Positions 15,680-22,969 of a stretch of DNA of 41,479 nt are shown piece after piece. The notes under the pieces were generated by a model. The model was not told where the DNA came from. It worked only from the letters and a program-made list of their open reading frames with translations, and did not search any database. Both the position numbers and the translations under genes were made by a program. Positions within the stretch are counted from its first letter, which is position 1; each line of letters begins with the position of its first letter. Source of the stretch: Methanomicrobiales archaeon (GTDB taxonomy: Archaea; Halobacteriota; Methanomicrobia; Methanomicrobiales; Methanospirillaceae); NCBI GenBank assembly GCA_025358115.1, contig JANYKQ010000062.1:1-41479 (forward strand), given 5' to 3'.

Positions 15680-16330
15680 TTACTGCCTTGCCTTCCCGAT
15701 CATCAGGATGCACAGGCATCCGAGGACCGCCAGTATCCCCTCGAACCCGGGGGTTTTCTTCCCGCCAAAATCAACCGTAACCGGTTTGACCGTGCCGGCA
15801 GTCACCGTGACCGCCTGCTGTTGATCGTCATATCCCTTCAGGGTAACCAGCAGGTTGTGGGTTCCTGCCGGGATATCTTTCATGTTGAGCGGGGTTAACC
15901 CCTTGAACTCGCCATCAAGGTACACGTTCGCTCCCACCGGGGTGGATCCGACAGCTATCCCCCCGGTATTATCCGGTGAGGCAGGGGCGACAGAACCCGG
16001 AGAGGAAGGTGTGGATTTGACCCTGAGAAACGAGATCATGGATATCTGTGATGTAGCTGAGGGAACTATTGTTTTTAACCAGCAGGATTGATCCCTTGGA
16101 ACAAAGGTTGCAGCATTGCATGCCGGCTGGTTCAGGCAGTTCTCACTGCAGGATTCCGGTGTTCCGTTATAGCCGGCATTGCCGGGAAACAATGAAGCAA
16201 AATCATTCCCATCCCGGTTCACCCCATCCTCCCGTGTCATCGTATCCGCGACAACCGGTGTAATGATCAGCGCAAGTACCAACAAAAAACCGATTACCCA
16301 TAAGGATGCCCGGGTATTTTTTCCTGTCAT
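15680..16330 (-). CDS. secreted PAN/Apple-PEGA protein with PGF-CTERM-like tail
   Basis: The start is placed at ATG 16330 (MTGKNTRASLWVIGFLLVLA), because a box A sits 26 nt upstream and a signal peptide begins there; the open frame reaches 16411. The 216-residue product has a signal segment (about 9-28), a PAN/Apple-like domain with CSENCLNQPACNAATF and CWLK, a linker, and a PEGA domain (GSTPVGANVYLDGEFKGLTP). The C-terminus is TPGFEGILAVLGCLCILMIG plus KARQ. It resembles the PGF-CTERM signal cut by archaeosortase A and joined to a lipid. PAN and PEGA domains both bind surface polymers, so a cell-surface adhesion or S-layer-associated role is likely. Confidence 0.82.
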   Translation of the reverse strand: MTGKNTRASLWVIGFLLVLALIITPVVADTMTREDGVNRDGNDFASLFPGNAGYNGTPESCSENCLNQPACNAATFVPRDQSCWLKTIVPSATSQISMISFLRVKSTPSSPGSVAPASPDNTGGIAVGSTPVGANVYLDGEFKGLTPLNMKDIPAGTHNLLVTLKGYDDQQQAVTVTAGTVKPVTVDFGGKKTPGFEGILAVLGCLCILMIGKARQ

Positions 16331-16349
16331 GAAACAGTTGTAGGAAATG

Positions 16350-16362
16350 GTATTAAAATAAT
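16350..16362 (-). promoter_or_regulatory. TATA box of the PAN-PEGA gene
   Basis: On the minus strand CATTATTTTAATACC is centred about 26 nt before ATG 16330, fitting a leaderless transcript. It would leave the longer frame from 16411 untranscribed. Confidence 0.5.
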
Positions 16363-16643
16363 GTATCTGTCTGGTTGCCGGAAACTTAATTTTTAAAAAA
16401 ATCCGGAACATAATACTGGATTTTTCTCATGCGAAACCCGTAAAATATTTCTCGCGTATCATCCGTTCACCGGCATCAGAATTCCGATCATCTCCAGGAC
16501 CGGTCGCTTCCAAAAAGAAATGAATCATTGTTGGTGTTAATTGTGGTTCGGTTCTGGTGAGAATTCCCTTGTGCGGGAGTGAGTGCATCCGAAAAAAAAC
16601 TCCTGCCAGAGTTCTCCCGCTTCCCAAACCACGTCAGGCATGA

Positions 16644-16883
16644 CTAAAAGGGAACCGGATCCGGTGCGTGACACGAGAGCGTGCAGCCGAATATGCAGAA
16701 GCAGTACCCAAACGGATCTGAAAACGGGGGGTGATCAGCAACACAGGTATCAATGCAATACCAGCAGGCCTCCTCAGGATCTTTGGGTAAATCCCCGGAG
16801 GATCCTGCTGCGATAGCACAGGAACTCACCAGCGAGCCCATGAGTGCCAGCAATACTATACATGAGATCAGTTTTTTTACCAT
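16644..16883 (-). CDS. small secreted cysteine-rich protein
   Basis: A 79-residue protein with a clear signal peptide (MVKKLISCIVLLALMGSLVS, then SCAIAAGSS). The mature part is about 50 residues with seven cysteines: ACWYCIDTC, then after a Pro/Asp-rich stretch GYCFCIFGCTLSC. A Shine-Dalgarno AAAGGAG (16890-16896) lies 6 nt before the ATG, strong support for a real gene. The paired CxxC-like spacing suggests disulfides or a bound metal. No named family is recognised. No co-oriented neighbour is close. Confidence 0.72.
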   Translation of the reverse strand: MVKKLISCIVLLALMGSLVSSCAIAAGSSGDLPKDPEEACWYCIDTCVADHPPFSDPFGYCFCIFGCTLSCHAPDPVPF

Positions 16884-17758
16884 AACATTCTCCTTTATCT
16901 CCCAAAGGGGGAAATTTTTCTCTGAATAATGACAGCAATGAGTGCAGAAACGGGTGCAGTCATCACGGAAATTTTTAATTTTTTTTGAAATGAGATGGGT
17001 GTTACCCGACCCGGTGCCGGGAATTTTCCTGCCGTCACGGGCCGAAGATGTTCGGAGTGCTGTTCACGGTACCATCTTATGGACCGCTTACCTTCCTGCA
17101 CTAGCTGCGAAATACGCAGTGGCTGCAGGAAAACCTGAAACCCTGGGAGCAGGGTTGTTTTGTCTGCATAATTTACCATTCATCCGGGAGATAATAAAGA
17201 AAAGTTTGCTGGAAAATTCCCGGTTGTTTTTTTCCATACCTAAAAAAATGTCTGGACTTTGACGGTGTCTTTACAGGAAAAAAATGTCAGGAATCCCTGT
17301 GCCTGCGTGGCAGCCATTCCGTTCCCTCATCCCATATCCGGACATTGGGTGCTTTCGCCCACAGGTACCGGGATTTTAAATTTTTTTGTTCTGGAGAAAC
17401 GCACCAACAAACCGACATATCGTTACGTAACCCCCCCTGCAAAAAATGATGAGCCTGTAAAAACCTGCCCAACGGGAATACCCACGAGAAGATTTTAGCG
17501 CGAATTCCGGGCTTGTAAATTACCCGCCGATCAACAGCGAAAGACAGGGGCAGGAATGCATTTTGCATGAAATGAGCCGGTCAGCCGGTATTGCGGGACT
17601 ATTGGGCAGATAGTAAAGAGATCCGGTTCGAAAATCCCCGGAACATTTCTTCCTTACCCATAAGAATAAGTGATTCCGCAGGATATCATCCAACAACTGA
17701 GTACCTGAATACCCGTTGTGGGAGTCACCCTTCCCAAAAAGACGTGAGTCAAACCTTT
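16884..17758. other. intergenic, no supported gene
   Basis: About 875 nt with several open frames but no start context, signal sequence or family resemblance that I can support. Small hairpins occur (for example CTGCG-AAATA-CGCAG near 17105). The last part carries in-frame codons upstream of the sensor gene's chosen ATG, without protein character. Confidence 0.4.
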
Positions 17759-19432
17759 ATGATTTTGCCAGCCGACAGAAAAAACCGGAATCTGCTGTAT
17801 CTGAAGAGGGAACTCTGCATTCTGGCCATCCTGCTCCTTGTTGCCGTACTCTGCTGCCCTGCAGCTGCCACCCGCGACGTGAAAGTGGGTCTCACGGAGC
17901 TCAGACCCATTCTGTATACCGATGACCAGGGAAAGCCGACCGGATTTTTTGTGGATCTTATCAGCGATGTCGCTGCTCAGGAGGACTGGAATGTCATCTG
18001 GGTTCGCGGGTCGCTCTCTGAGAGCTGGGATCGCCTGTCGACCGGGGAGATCGATCTCCTGCCGGGAGTGGCCAGCACACCCGAGCGGGAAAACCGCATT
18101 GATTTCAGCCATGAGTCAGCACTTTCCGTATGGTCCCAGGTCTATGCACGCCCCGGGTCCGGCATCAATACGATCCTTGATCTCGAGGGAAAACGGATAG
18201 CAATGACCAGGGGAGCGCAAAGCGGGATTGCGTTCCAGGATTATGCGCGGAAGTTCGGCGTCAATGCCACGTACATTGAGAAGAACACTCCGGCGGAGAT
18301 CTTTTCTGCAACTGCCTCGGGGGAAGCAGATGCCCTTGTTGTCTACAACACGGCCGGCCAGGCAGATGCTGTTACCTACGGCCTTGCTGCAACTCCCGTG
18401 ATGTTCAATCCAACCCAGTTTGGTTTTGCAGTACGAAAAGGAACGAACAAGGACCTTCTCACCGCCATTGACCAGTACATTGCAAAAGGAAAGGATGATC
18501 CCTCGTCAACCTACAGCCAGGCAATGCAGAAGTGGTTTGGGATCAAGTCAAGCCCCGTCATCCCCTTCTGGCTCGTGGGGGGCCTCGTGGCAGTCGCTTT
18601 CGTTGCCATCCTCTTTTTCGGGATGAGTTTTTTCCTCCGGCGGGAAGTCCGGCGCAAAACTGCGGAACTGTCGCGGCAGAATGAAGAACTTCGTGCAGCC
18701 TACGAGCAGCTCTCCGCAACCGGCCAGGAGCTCAGGACAAAATACCAGGAACTTGGCAGGAGTGATCAGGCGCTCATGCAGGCCAGATCCAAACTCAGCC
18801 TGCTCAACACGGTTACGTTCCAGGATATCCAGAACGGGATCTTCTCTCTCTCCGGCTTCATCAGCATTGCATATGAGGCAAAAGAGCTGGATGCGGCACA
18901 GGCCAGCCTGAAGAGGTGTGAAGGGATACTCCATTCCCTTTCTGAATCACTCGCATTTGCAAAGAAATACCAGGATCTCGGGATCCAGCAGCACCGGTGG
19001 CAGAACGTGAATTATGTCCTGATCACCGCGATCTCCCATCTTGACTTTTCCCGGATCCGGCGGACTGTTGACCTATCGGATCTCGAGATCTATGCAGACC
19101 CGCTTCTTGAGGATGTCTTTGTAACGCTGATGGAAAATGTCCTCCAGTGGGGGGCCGGCGCCACGGAAGTAAGCATCCGGTACCGGGAAAACCCGGAGAG
19201 TGTCACCATCCTCATCGAGAACAATGGCCCCGGTATCCCGGCCGATCAGAAGGAGAAGATCTTTTCCCGGGAAAATTCGCAGAAAGGGGGATTTAACAGT
19301 CTCTTTCTTGCCCGGGAGATTCTTTCGGTCACAAACATTACCATTGTGGAGAATGGCGAGCCCGGAAAAGGCGCCCGGTTCGAAATATCGGTACCAAAAG
19401 GGACATACCGGTTTGCAAAAGCAGACGAGTAA
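17759..19432 (+). CDS. solute-binding receptor fused to a degenerate histidine-kinase domain
   Basis: The start is set at ATG 17759 because the signal/anchor segment follows directly; the open frame begins at 17591. The 557 residues comprise a signal/anchor (about 12-35), an extracytoplasmic family-3 solute-binding domain of the amino-acid-binding type (about 38-260), a membrane helix (about 268-291), a coiled coil (about 295-345), a dimerisation-like helix and a HATPase-like domain (about 440-545). Methanogen kinases of this type carry a His in the segment T.xHDIxN. Here it is TFQDIQN, with Gln355 (18821-18823). The G1 motif reads ENNGPG with Asn488 for the ATP-contacting Asp, and the G2 loop is GGFNSLFL rather than GLGLFL. 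It senses a small solute, but phosphotransfer looks lost. No response regulator is adjacent. Confidence 0.85.
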   Translation: MILPADRKNRNLLYLKRELCILAILLLVAVLCCPAAATRDVKVGLTELRPILYTDDQGKPTGFFVDLISDVAAQEDWNVIWVRGSLSESWDRLSTGEIDLLPGVASTPERENRIDFSHESALSVWSQVYARPGSGINTILDLEGKRIAMTRGAQSGIAFQDYARKFGVNATYIEKNTPAEIFSATASGEADALVVYNTAGQADAVTYGLAATPVMFNPTQFGFAVRKGTNKDLLTAIDQYIAKGKDDPSSTYSQAMQKWFGIKSSPVIPFWLVGGLVAVAFVAILFFGMSFFLRREVRRKTAELSRQNEELRAAYEQLSATGQELRTKYQELGRSDQALMQARSKLSLLNTVTFQDIQNGIFSLSGFISIAYEAKELDAAQASLKRCEGILHSLSESLAFAKKYQDLGIQQHRWQNVNYVLITAISHLDFSRIRRTVDLSDLEIYADPLLEDVFVTLMENVLQWGAGATEVSIRYRENPESVTILIENNGPGIPADQKEKIFSRENSQKGGFNSLFLAREILSVTNITIVENGEPGKGARFEISVPKGTYRFAKADE

Positions 19433-19470
19433 ATGATACGCGGCAACGTGGTGCCCGGGAGATTTTTTAG

Positions 19471-19569
19471 TCCAATGTCCGGGAAGGTCTTGCCGTAAGG
19501 GGCGGCGAAGTAAAAAATGCAAAGGATGAGGTATCCGGGTGGCTGCGTGACATTGCAATGAAAAAGTAA
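19471..19569 (+). pseudogene. possible C-terminal coding remnant
   Basis: After TAG at 19468 a frame reads ...AVRGGEVKNAKDEVSGWLRD, then IAMKK and TAA at 19567-19569. Composition and codon choice look like a real protein end, but there is no start codon or upstream part. It lies between the sensor gene and the aldo/keto reductase. It may be a deletion scar; chance is not excluded. Confidence 0.2.
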
Positions 19570-19639
19570 AAGTCTCTCTCCAGCTCCTCAGAAAATATCG
19601 CGGATCAAAAAAAAGTCAAAAAACAAAGGTGAATGAACA

Positions 19640-20839
19640 ATGTTGTACAGAAAAGTGCCCGGCAACGGCGACGAGCTCTCCATCCTTGGATTCGGGTGCA
19701 TGCGCCTTGCTCTAAATGAGGATGGTTCGATCGATGAAGAACGGGCAACCCGGCAGGTGCGGTATGCGATCGATAACGGTGTAAATTACGTTGATACAGC
19801 CTGGCCTTACCACATGGGGCAGAGCGAGCCGTTCGTGGGCCGTGCCCTTGGTGACGGGTACCGTGAGAAAGTAAAACTCGCAACAAAACTCCCCTCCTGG
19901 CTTATCGAGAAGCGGGAGGATATGGACACGTTCCTCAATGCCCAGCTGGTGAAACTCAAAACCGATCACATCGACTATTATCTTGTCCATGCCCTTGTCG
20001 GCGACCTGTGGGACAAGGTTGAGATGCTGGGTGTGGCGGATTTCCTCACCAAAGCCAAAGCGGACGGCCGCATCAGGAATGCCGGCTTCTCCTTCCACGG
20101 TGCCGGGGAGGATTTCAGCCGGATCGTGGACGCATATGACTGGGACTTCTGCCAGATCCAGTACAATTTCCTGGATGAGAAGAACCAGGCCGGTACCGCC
20201 GGCCTGGAATATGCAGCCGCAAAAGGTCTCGGTGTCATCATCATGGAGCCCCTCCGGGGAGGGAACCTTACCCGGAATGTTCCTGCTGCTGTAAAAGAGA
20301 TCTGGGAGCAGGCCCTCACAAAGAGAACTCCAGCGGAATGGGCTCTCCGCTGGGTATGGAACCATCCCGAGGTCACGGGGGTCCTCTCCGGGATGAATGA
20401 CGAGGCACATGTCAGGGAGAATCTCATGGTGGCAGGACAGGCATATGCAAATTCCCTGACGGAAGCGGAACTGCACCTTGTGAAGAGGGTGGAGAAGAAG
20501 TACCGTGAGCTGATGAAAGTGGGCTGTACCGGCTGCCAGTACTGCATGCCCTGCCCGTCCGGGGTAAACATCCCGCTCTGTTTCGAGCATTACAACAACC
20601 TGTACTTAGCCGACAATCCCGCCGGGGAAACATTCATGTACGCTGCACGGCTGGGCGGGGCTGTTGCGCTCGGGAAGCCGGAGTTTGCATCCCTGTGCGT
20701 GCAATGCGGGCAGTGCGCGGAAATGTGCCCGCAGCACATTGACATCCCGGCAGTTCTCGAATCCGTTGTGCAGGAACTCGAAGGCCCCGATTTTGAGAAG
20801 AGGGTTGAGACCGCAAAGCAGATGTTCAGGCAGACTTAA
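19640..20839 (+). CDS. aldo/keto reductase with C-terminal 4Fe-4S domain
   Basis: A 399-residue cytoplasmic oxidoreductase. Residues 1-280 form the aldo/keto reductase barrel: GFGCMRL near the start, the catalytic tetrad pattern with Asp and Tyr in NYVDTAWPYHMGQSE, a Lys in LATKLP, and His in DYYLVHAL. Residues 290-399 carry two cysteine clusters, CTGCQYCMPCPSG and CVQCGQCAEMCPQHIDIP, typical of the ferredoxin-like tail in the MDR/YghZ-like group of anaerobes and able to hold iron-sulfur clusters. Electrons may pass between NAD(P)H and ferredoxin-type carriers; the substrate is unknown. A strong Shine-Dalgarno AAGGTGA (19626-19632) lies 7 nt before the ATG. Monocistronic as far as can be seen. 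Confidence 0.9.
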   Translation: MLYRKVPGNGDELSILGFGCMRLALNEDGSIDEERATRQVRYAIDNGVNYVDTAWPYHMGQSEPFVGRALGDGYREKVKLATKLPSWLIEKREDMDTFLNAQLVKLKTDHIDYYLVHALVGDLWDKVEMLGVADFLTKAKADGRIRNAGFSFHGAGEDFSRIVDAYDWDFCQIQYNFLDEKNQAGTAGLEYAAAKGLGVIIMEPLRGGNLTRNVPAAVKEIWEQALTKRTPAEWALRWVWNHPEVTGVLSGMNDEAHVRENLMVAGQAYANSLTEAELHLVKRVEKKYRELMKVGCTGCQYCMPCPSGVNIPLCFEHYNNLYLADNPAGETFMYAARLGGAVALGKPEFASLCVQCGQCAEMCPQHIDIPAVLESVVQELEGPDFEKRVETAKQMFRQT

Positions 20840-20981
20840 AGCCGCGGGAATGAATCGTTAAAAATAAGTCCAGTTTTTTCAACAATGATGAATTAATTTT
20901 TTAAGCATTTTTCTAAAAAAGTCTCTTTTGCGCATTTCCCCGTATCTACAAAAAGATCCGGCAAAAGCCGCGGAAATCCAT

Positions 20982-21018
20982 AAAAAAAAATGAGCAATGC
21001 AGCTCCCTGGGCTGCTCA
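20982..21018 (-). terminator. hairpin plus T9 terminator
   Basis: On the minus strand the stop region of the 45-residue gene forms a hairpin: GCAGC-CCAGGGA-GCTGC nested in TGAGCA...TGCTCA. It is followed at once by nine T residues (A-run at 20982-20990 on the plus strand). The layout is close to a bacterial-type intrinsic terminator. Confidence 0.65.
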
Positions 21019-21153
21019 CTTGAGCTTTTTCTCGAGCTTCTTGAGCTTCTTCTTGGCCTCTTGGCTACCCGAAGCCGCCTGCTTCGAGAGTTCTTCTGCC
21101 TTGGCCTTCTTGACTTGGTTCAGCTTCACTAATTGTTTCTTACTCGTTGGCAT
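21016..21153 (-). CDS. 45-residue lysine-rich basic protein
   Basis: A very short gene with full expression signals: a TATA-like box at 21206-21214, a Shine-Dalgarno GAGGTGA (21158-21164), ATG at 21153, a stop at 21016 and a hairpin-T9 terminator. The protein begins MPTSKKQLVKLNQVKKAKAE and ends in KKKLKKLEKKLK. About one residue in three is Lys, with Gln, Glu, Ala and Leu, so it is predicted to be one or two long amphipathic basic helices. Such a peptide could bind nucleic acid or the ribosome (inference). The Leu-spaced AAG/CTC pattern could also support a short coiled coil. No family is recognised. Confidence 0.72.
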   Translation of the reverse strand: MPTSKKQLVKLNQVKKAKAEELSKQAASGSQEAKKKLKKLEKKLK

Positions 21154-21157
21154 ACAT

Positions 21158-21214
21158 TCACCTCGCTACGCCTTTCTGGCTGATTCTAGTTAGCTTTTTG
21201 CCTTCTTAAAATAT
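21158..21214 (-). promoter_or_regulatory. promoter and ribosome binding site of the 45-residue gene
   Basis: Minus strand: ATATTTTAA at 21206-21214, about 26 nt before a predicted transcription start near 21184, then GAGGTGA at 21158-21164 four nt before the ATG. Both elements in register make a chance ORF unlikely. Confidence 0.55.
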
Positions 21215-21678
21215 CCCTGTATCGTTGTACCAGCCGGTAATAACTTTGAAAAACGAAACACTGACCGGTGATTCTTGTAAAACTTATAAAAACCGTCCTG
21301 ACTTTTCTGTTTGCCCGGGGGTGCTTTGCCCCGGCCAATGTGGGCCTGATACCCTGTCTTTTAAGGTGATCTTTCCCATCCGCTGTTCGGACCCGTTGTG
21401 GATTACCCGGGGTTTGGCCCCTTCCTGATCGCCCTGAAGCTCCTGTGATCCCACGGGAGTTCCAAAAAGAGCATGAATACCGGGCCGGCACTCTCCGGTA
21501 CAGCGGTACCTGTCCTGTCGCGCGGACAAAGAATCCATTTTATAAAAACGTGAACCGAACCCGGAGAATAGTACGCTGCCACGGGAATTTTTCAGGAGAT
21601 TTCTAACCCGGGTTACCTTGTTTTTTTTTTAATTTTTAACCATCAATCGTGTGCTATTAAAAAAATCAGACAACTCAC
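21215..21678. other. intergenic, GC-rich hairpins between two TATA-like boxes
   Basis: No protein gene is supported. On the plus strand CTTATAAAAACC (21283-21294) and TTTTATAAAAACG (about 21537-21549) look like box A elements. Between them lie CCGGGG-GTGCTTTG-CCCCGG (about 21315-21334) and CTCCTGTG-ATCC-CACGGGAG (about 21440-21459), both able to fold. A long T-run follows at about 21620-21630. This could be a small RNA gene, but no known RNA family is recognised. Confidence 0.3.
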
Positions 21679-22788
21679 TTACGTTTTCCTGGCAGGACCG
21701 GCTATCCCGAACAGCACCCGTACCCCCGGGATTCTCCTGAGGATCTCGTAGCAGGCAAAGGTCAGCAGGACACTGAAGATCACAATGACGGCGTACTGCA
21801 GTGCCGGAGGGATTGCGAGCATAACCACATAATAGGCAATTGCCACCAGGACTGCCTCGTGAATAATATACACCGGGTACGCTGCCGCACCCATATAGGC
21901 GGTGAAGTTGTTCGATATGTCAAGCAGGTGCCTGCCTGCTCCCATGAGGGCAAGAACACCCGTCCATCCGGTTACAACATAAAGAGGGGATTGTCCCCAG
22001 AATACTTCGTAATGCCCGAGGGTCAATCCGTATGTCCACAGCACGCCAATTGTCAGGAGAATCCATGCCGCAAGCAGAACAGCCCAGTACTTTTCCAGCC
22101 GGGCCTGGACAAGATCCCGGGAAAACAGGTAGTACCCGATGAGGAACATGGCGAAATACGACAGGAGAGAATATCCTGCCACACTGGTGCCGGCAAAGTT
22201 CAGGAGCCAGAGCGGAACGAACAAAAGACCGAGAACAAGAAGATTTACCCGGTCGGGATTGAGGGGAAGTCCTGCCGTTCTTTGTCCCAGCAGGATCACC
22301 CCTAGTGCCAGCACGGAGATGATGAACAGGAAGAGGAGAAACCAGAGGTGGTCAACGCTGAAATCCCCGGTAATGCCGCTCGGTGGATCCTGGAGGCCGT
22401 GAATTGAGCTGAAGAAATGGACAAACGCGCCGGCAAAGTTCCCGGTGTAGCCCGTGTGGAACTTCAGCGCATAGTACGCAATAACAGGGCAGACGAAGAC
22501 CAGTCCTGCAAGGAACGGAACCAGGAGTTTGGTGACCCGTTCCTTCAGGTACACATCAGGAGAACGCGTCTGTAATGCAAATTTCGTACTCAGTCCAGCA
22601 ATACAGAAGAGCAGCGGCATGATCCAGGGCTCAATAGTGACCATGAGACCGTGTGCAGCCGGGGACGGGTAGTCCGACAGAACATAATAGCCGTACCACC
22701 CGGCGCAGAATACGATTGCAGTGTGAATCGGGAAGAGCAGCAGGATTACGATCCACCGCAGATTGTCGATATAATGCAACCGGACCAT
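21679..22788 (-). CDS. acyltransferase family 3 membrane protein
   Basis: A 369-residue integral membrane protein of the acyltransferase-3 (OafA/OpgC-like) family, which moves acetyl or other acyl groups onto exported glycans or lipids. About ten membrane helices are visible. Family landmarks are LHYIDNLRWIVILLLFPIH near the start (catalytic His region, HT), the HLWFLLFLFII segment (about 146-156), and the C-terminal AYPVYIIHEAVLV helix. It is the last gene of the minus-strand phosphonate locus, 181 nt after pntC. An AT-rich box around 22830-22845 could give it its own promoter, so its membership in the pathway is inferred from position. If part of it, it would decorate the same surface polymer. 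Confidence 0.85.
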   Translation of the reverse strand: MVRLHYIDNLRWIVILLLFPIHTAIVFCAGWYGYYVLSDYPSPAAHGLMVTIEPWIMPLLFCIAGLSTKFALQTRSPDVYLKERVTKLLVPFLAGLVFVCPVIAYYALKFHTGYTGNFAGAFVHFFSSIHGLQDPPSGITGDFSVDHLWFLLFLFIISVLALGVILLGQRTAGLPLNPDRVNLLVLGLLFVPLWLLNFAGTSVAGYSLLSYFAMFLIGYYLFSRDLVQARLEKYWAVLLAAWILLTIGVLWTYGLTLGHYEVFWGQSPLYVVTGWTGVLALMGAGRHLLDISNNFTAYMGAAAYPVYIIHEAVLVAIAYYVVMLAIPPALQYAVIVIFSVLLTFACYEILRRIPGVRVLFGIAGPARKT

Positions 22789-22969
22789 GAACTATTCTGT
22801 ATGGTATTCATGGAAAGAATACTGTTCCGATTTTATTTTAAAAAAACCGGTTTACTGCATGCATGATGCAGAATTAATCAGAATCAATCCGCATGAAAAC
22901 AAAGGAGAAGATCATCCGGCAATTGTGCCTGATTTTTAAGAATAACCATGAATGGCGTATCCAGAAAAA

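Noticed and set aside
17615-17645. tRNA T-arm (GGTTCGAAAATCC)
   Set aside because: The flanking bases do not pair into a T stem, and no acceptor or anticodon arms are found nearby.
19712-20590. 292-codon open frame on the minus strand
   Set aside because: Mirror of the aldo/keto reductase gene, which has a strong ribosome site and complete motifs.
21300-21540. SRP RNA or RNase P RNA
   Set aside because: The hallmark helix 8 and GAGGAAAGTCC-type motifs were looked for on both strands and not seen.
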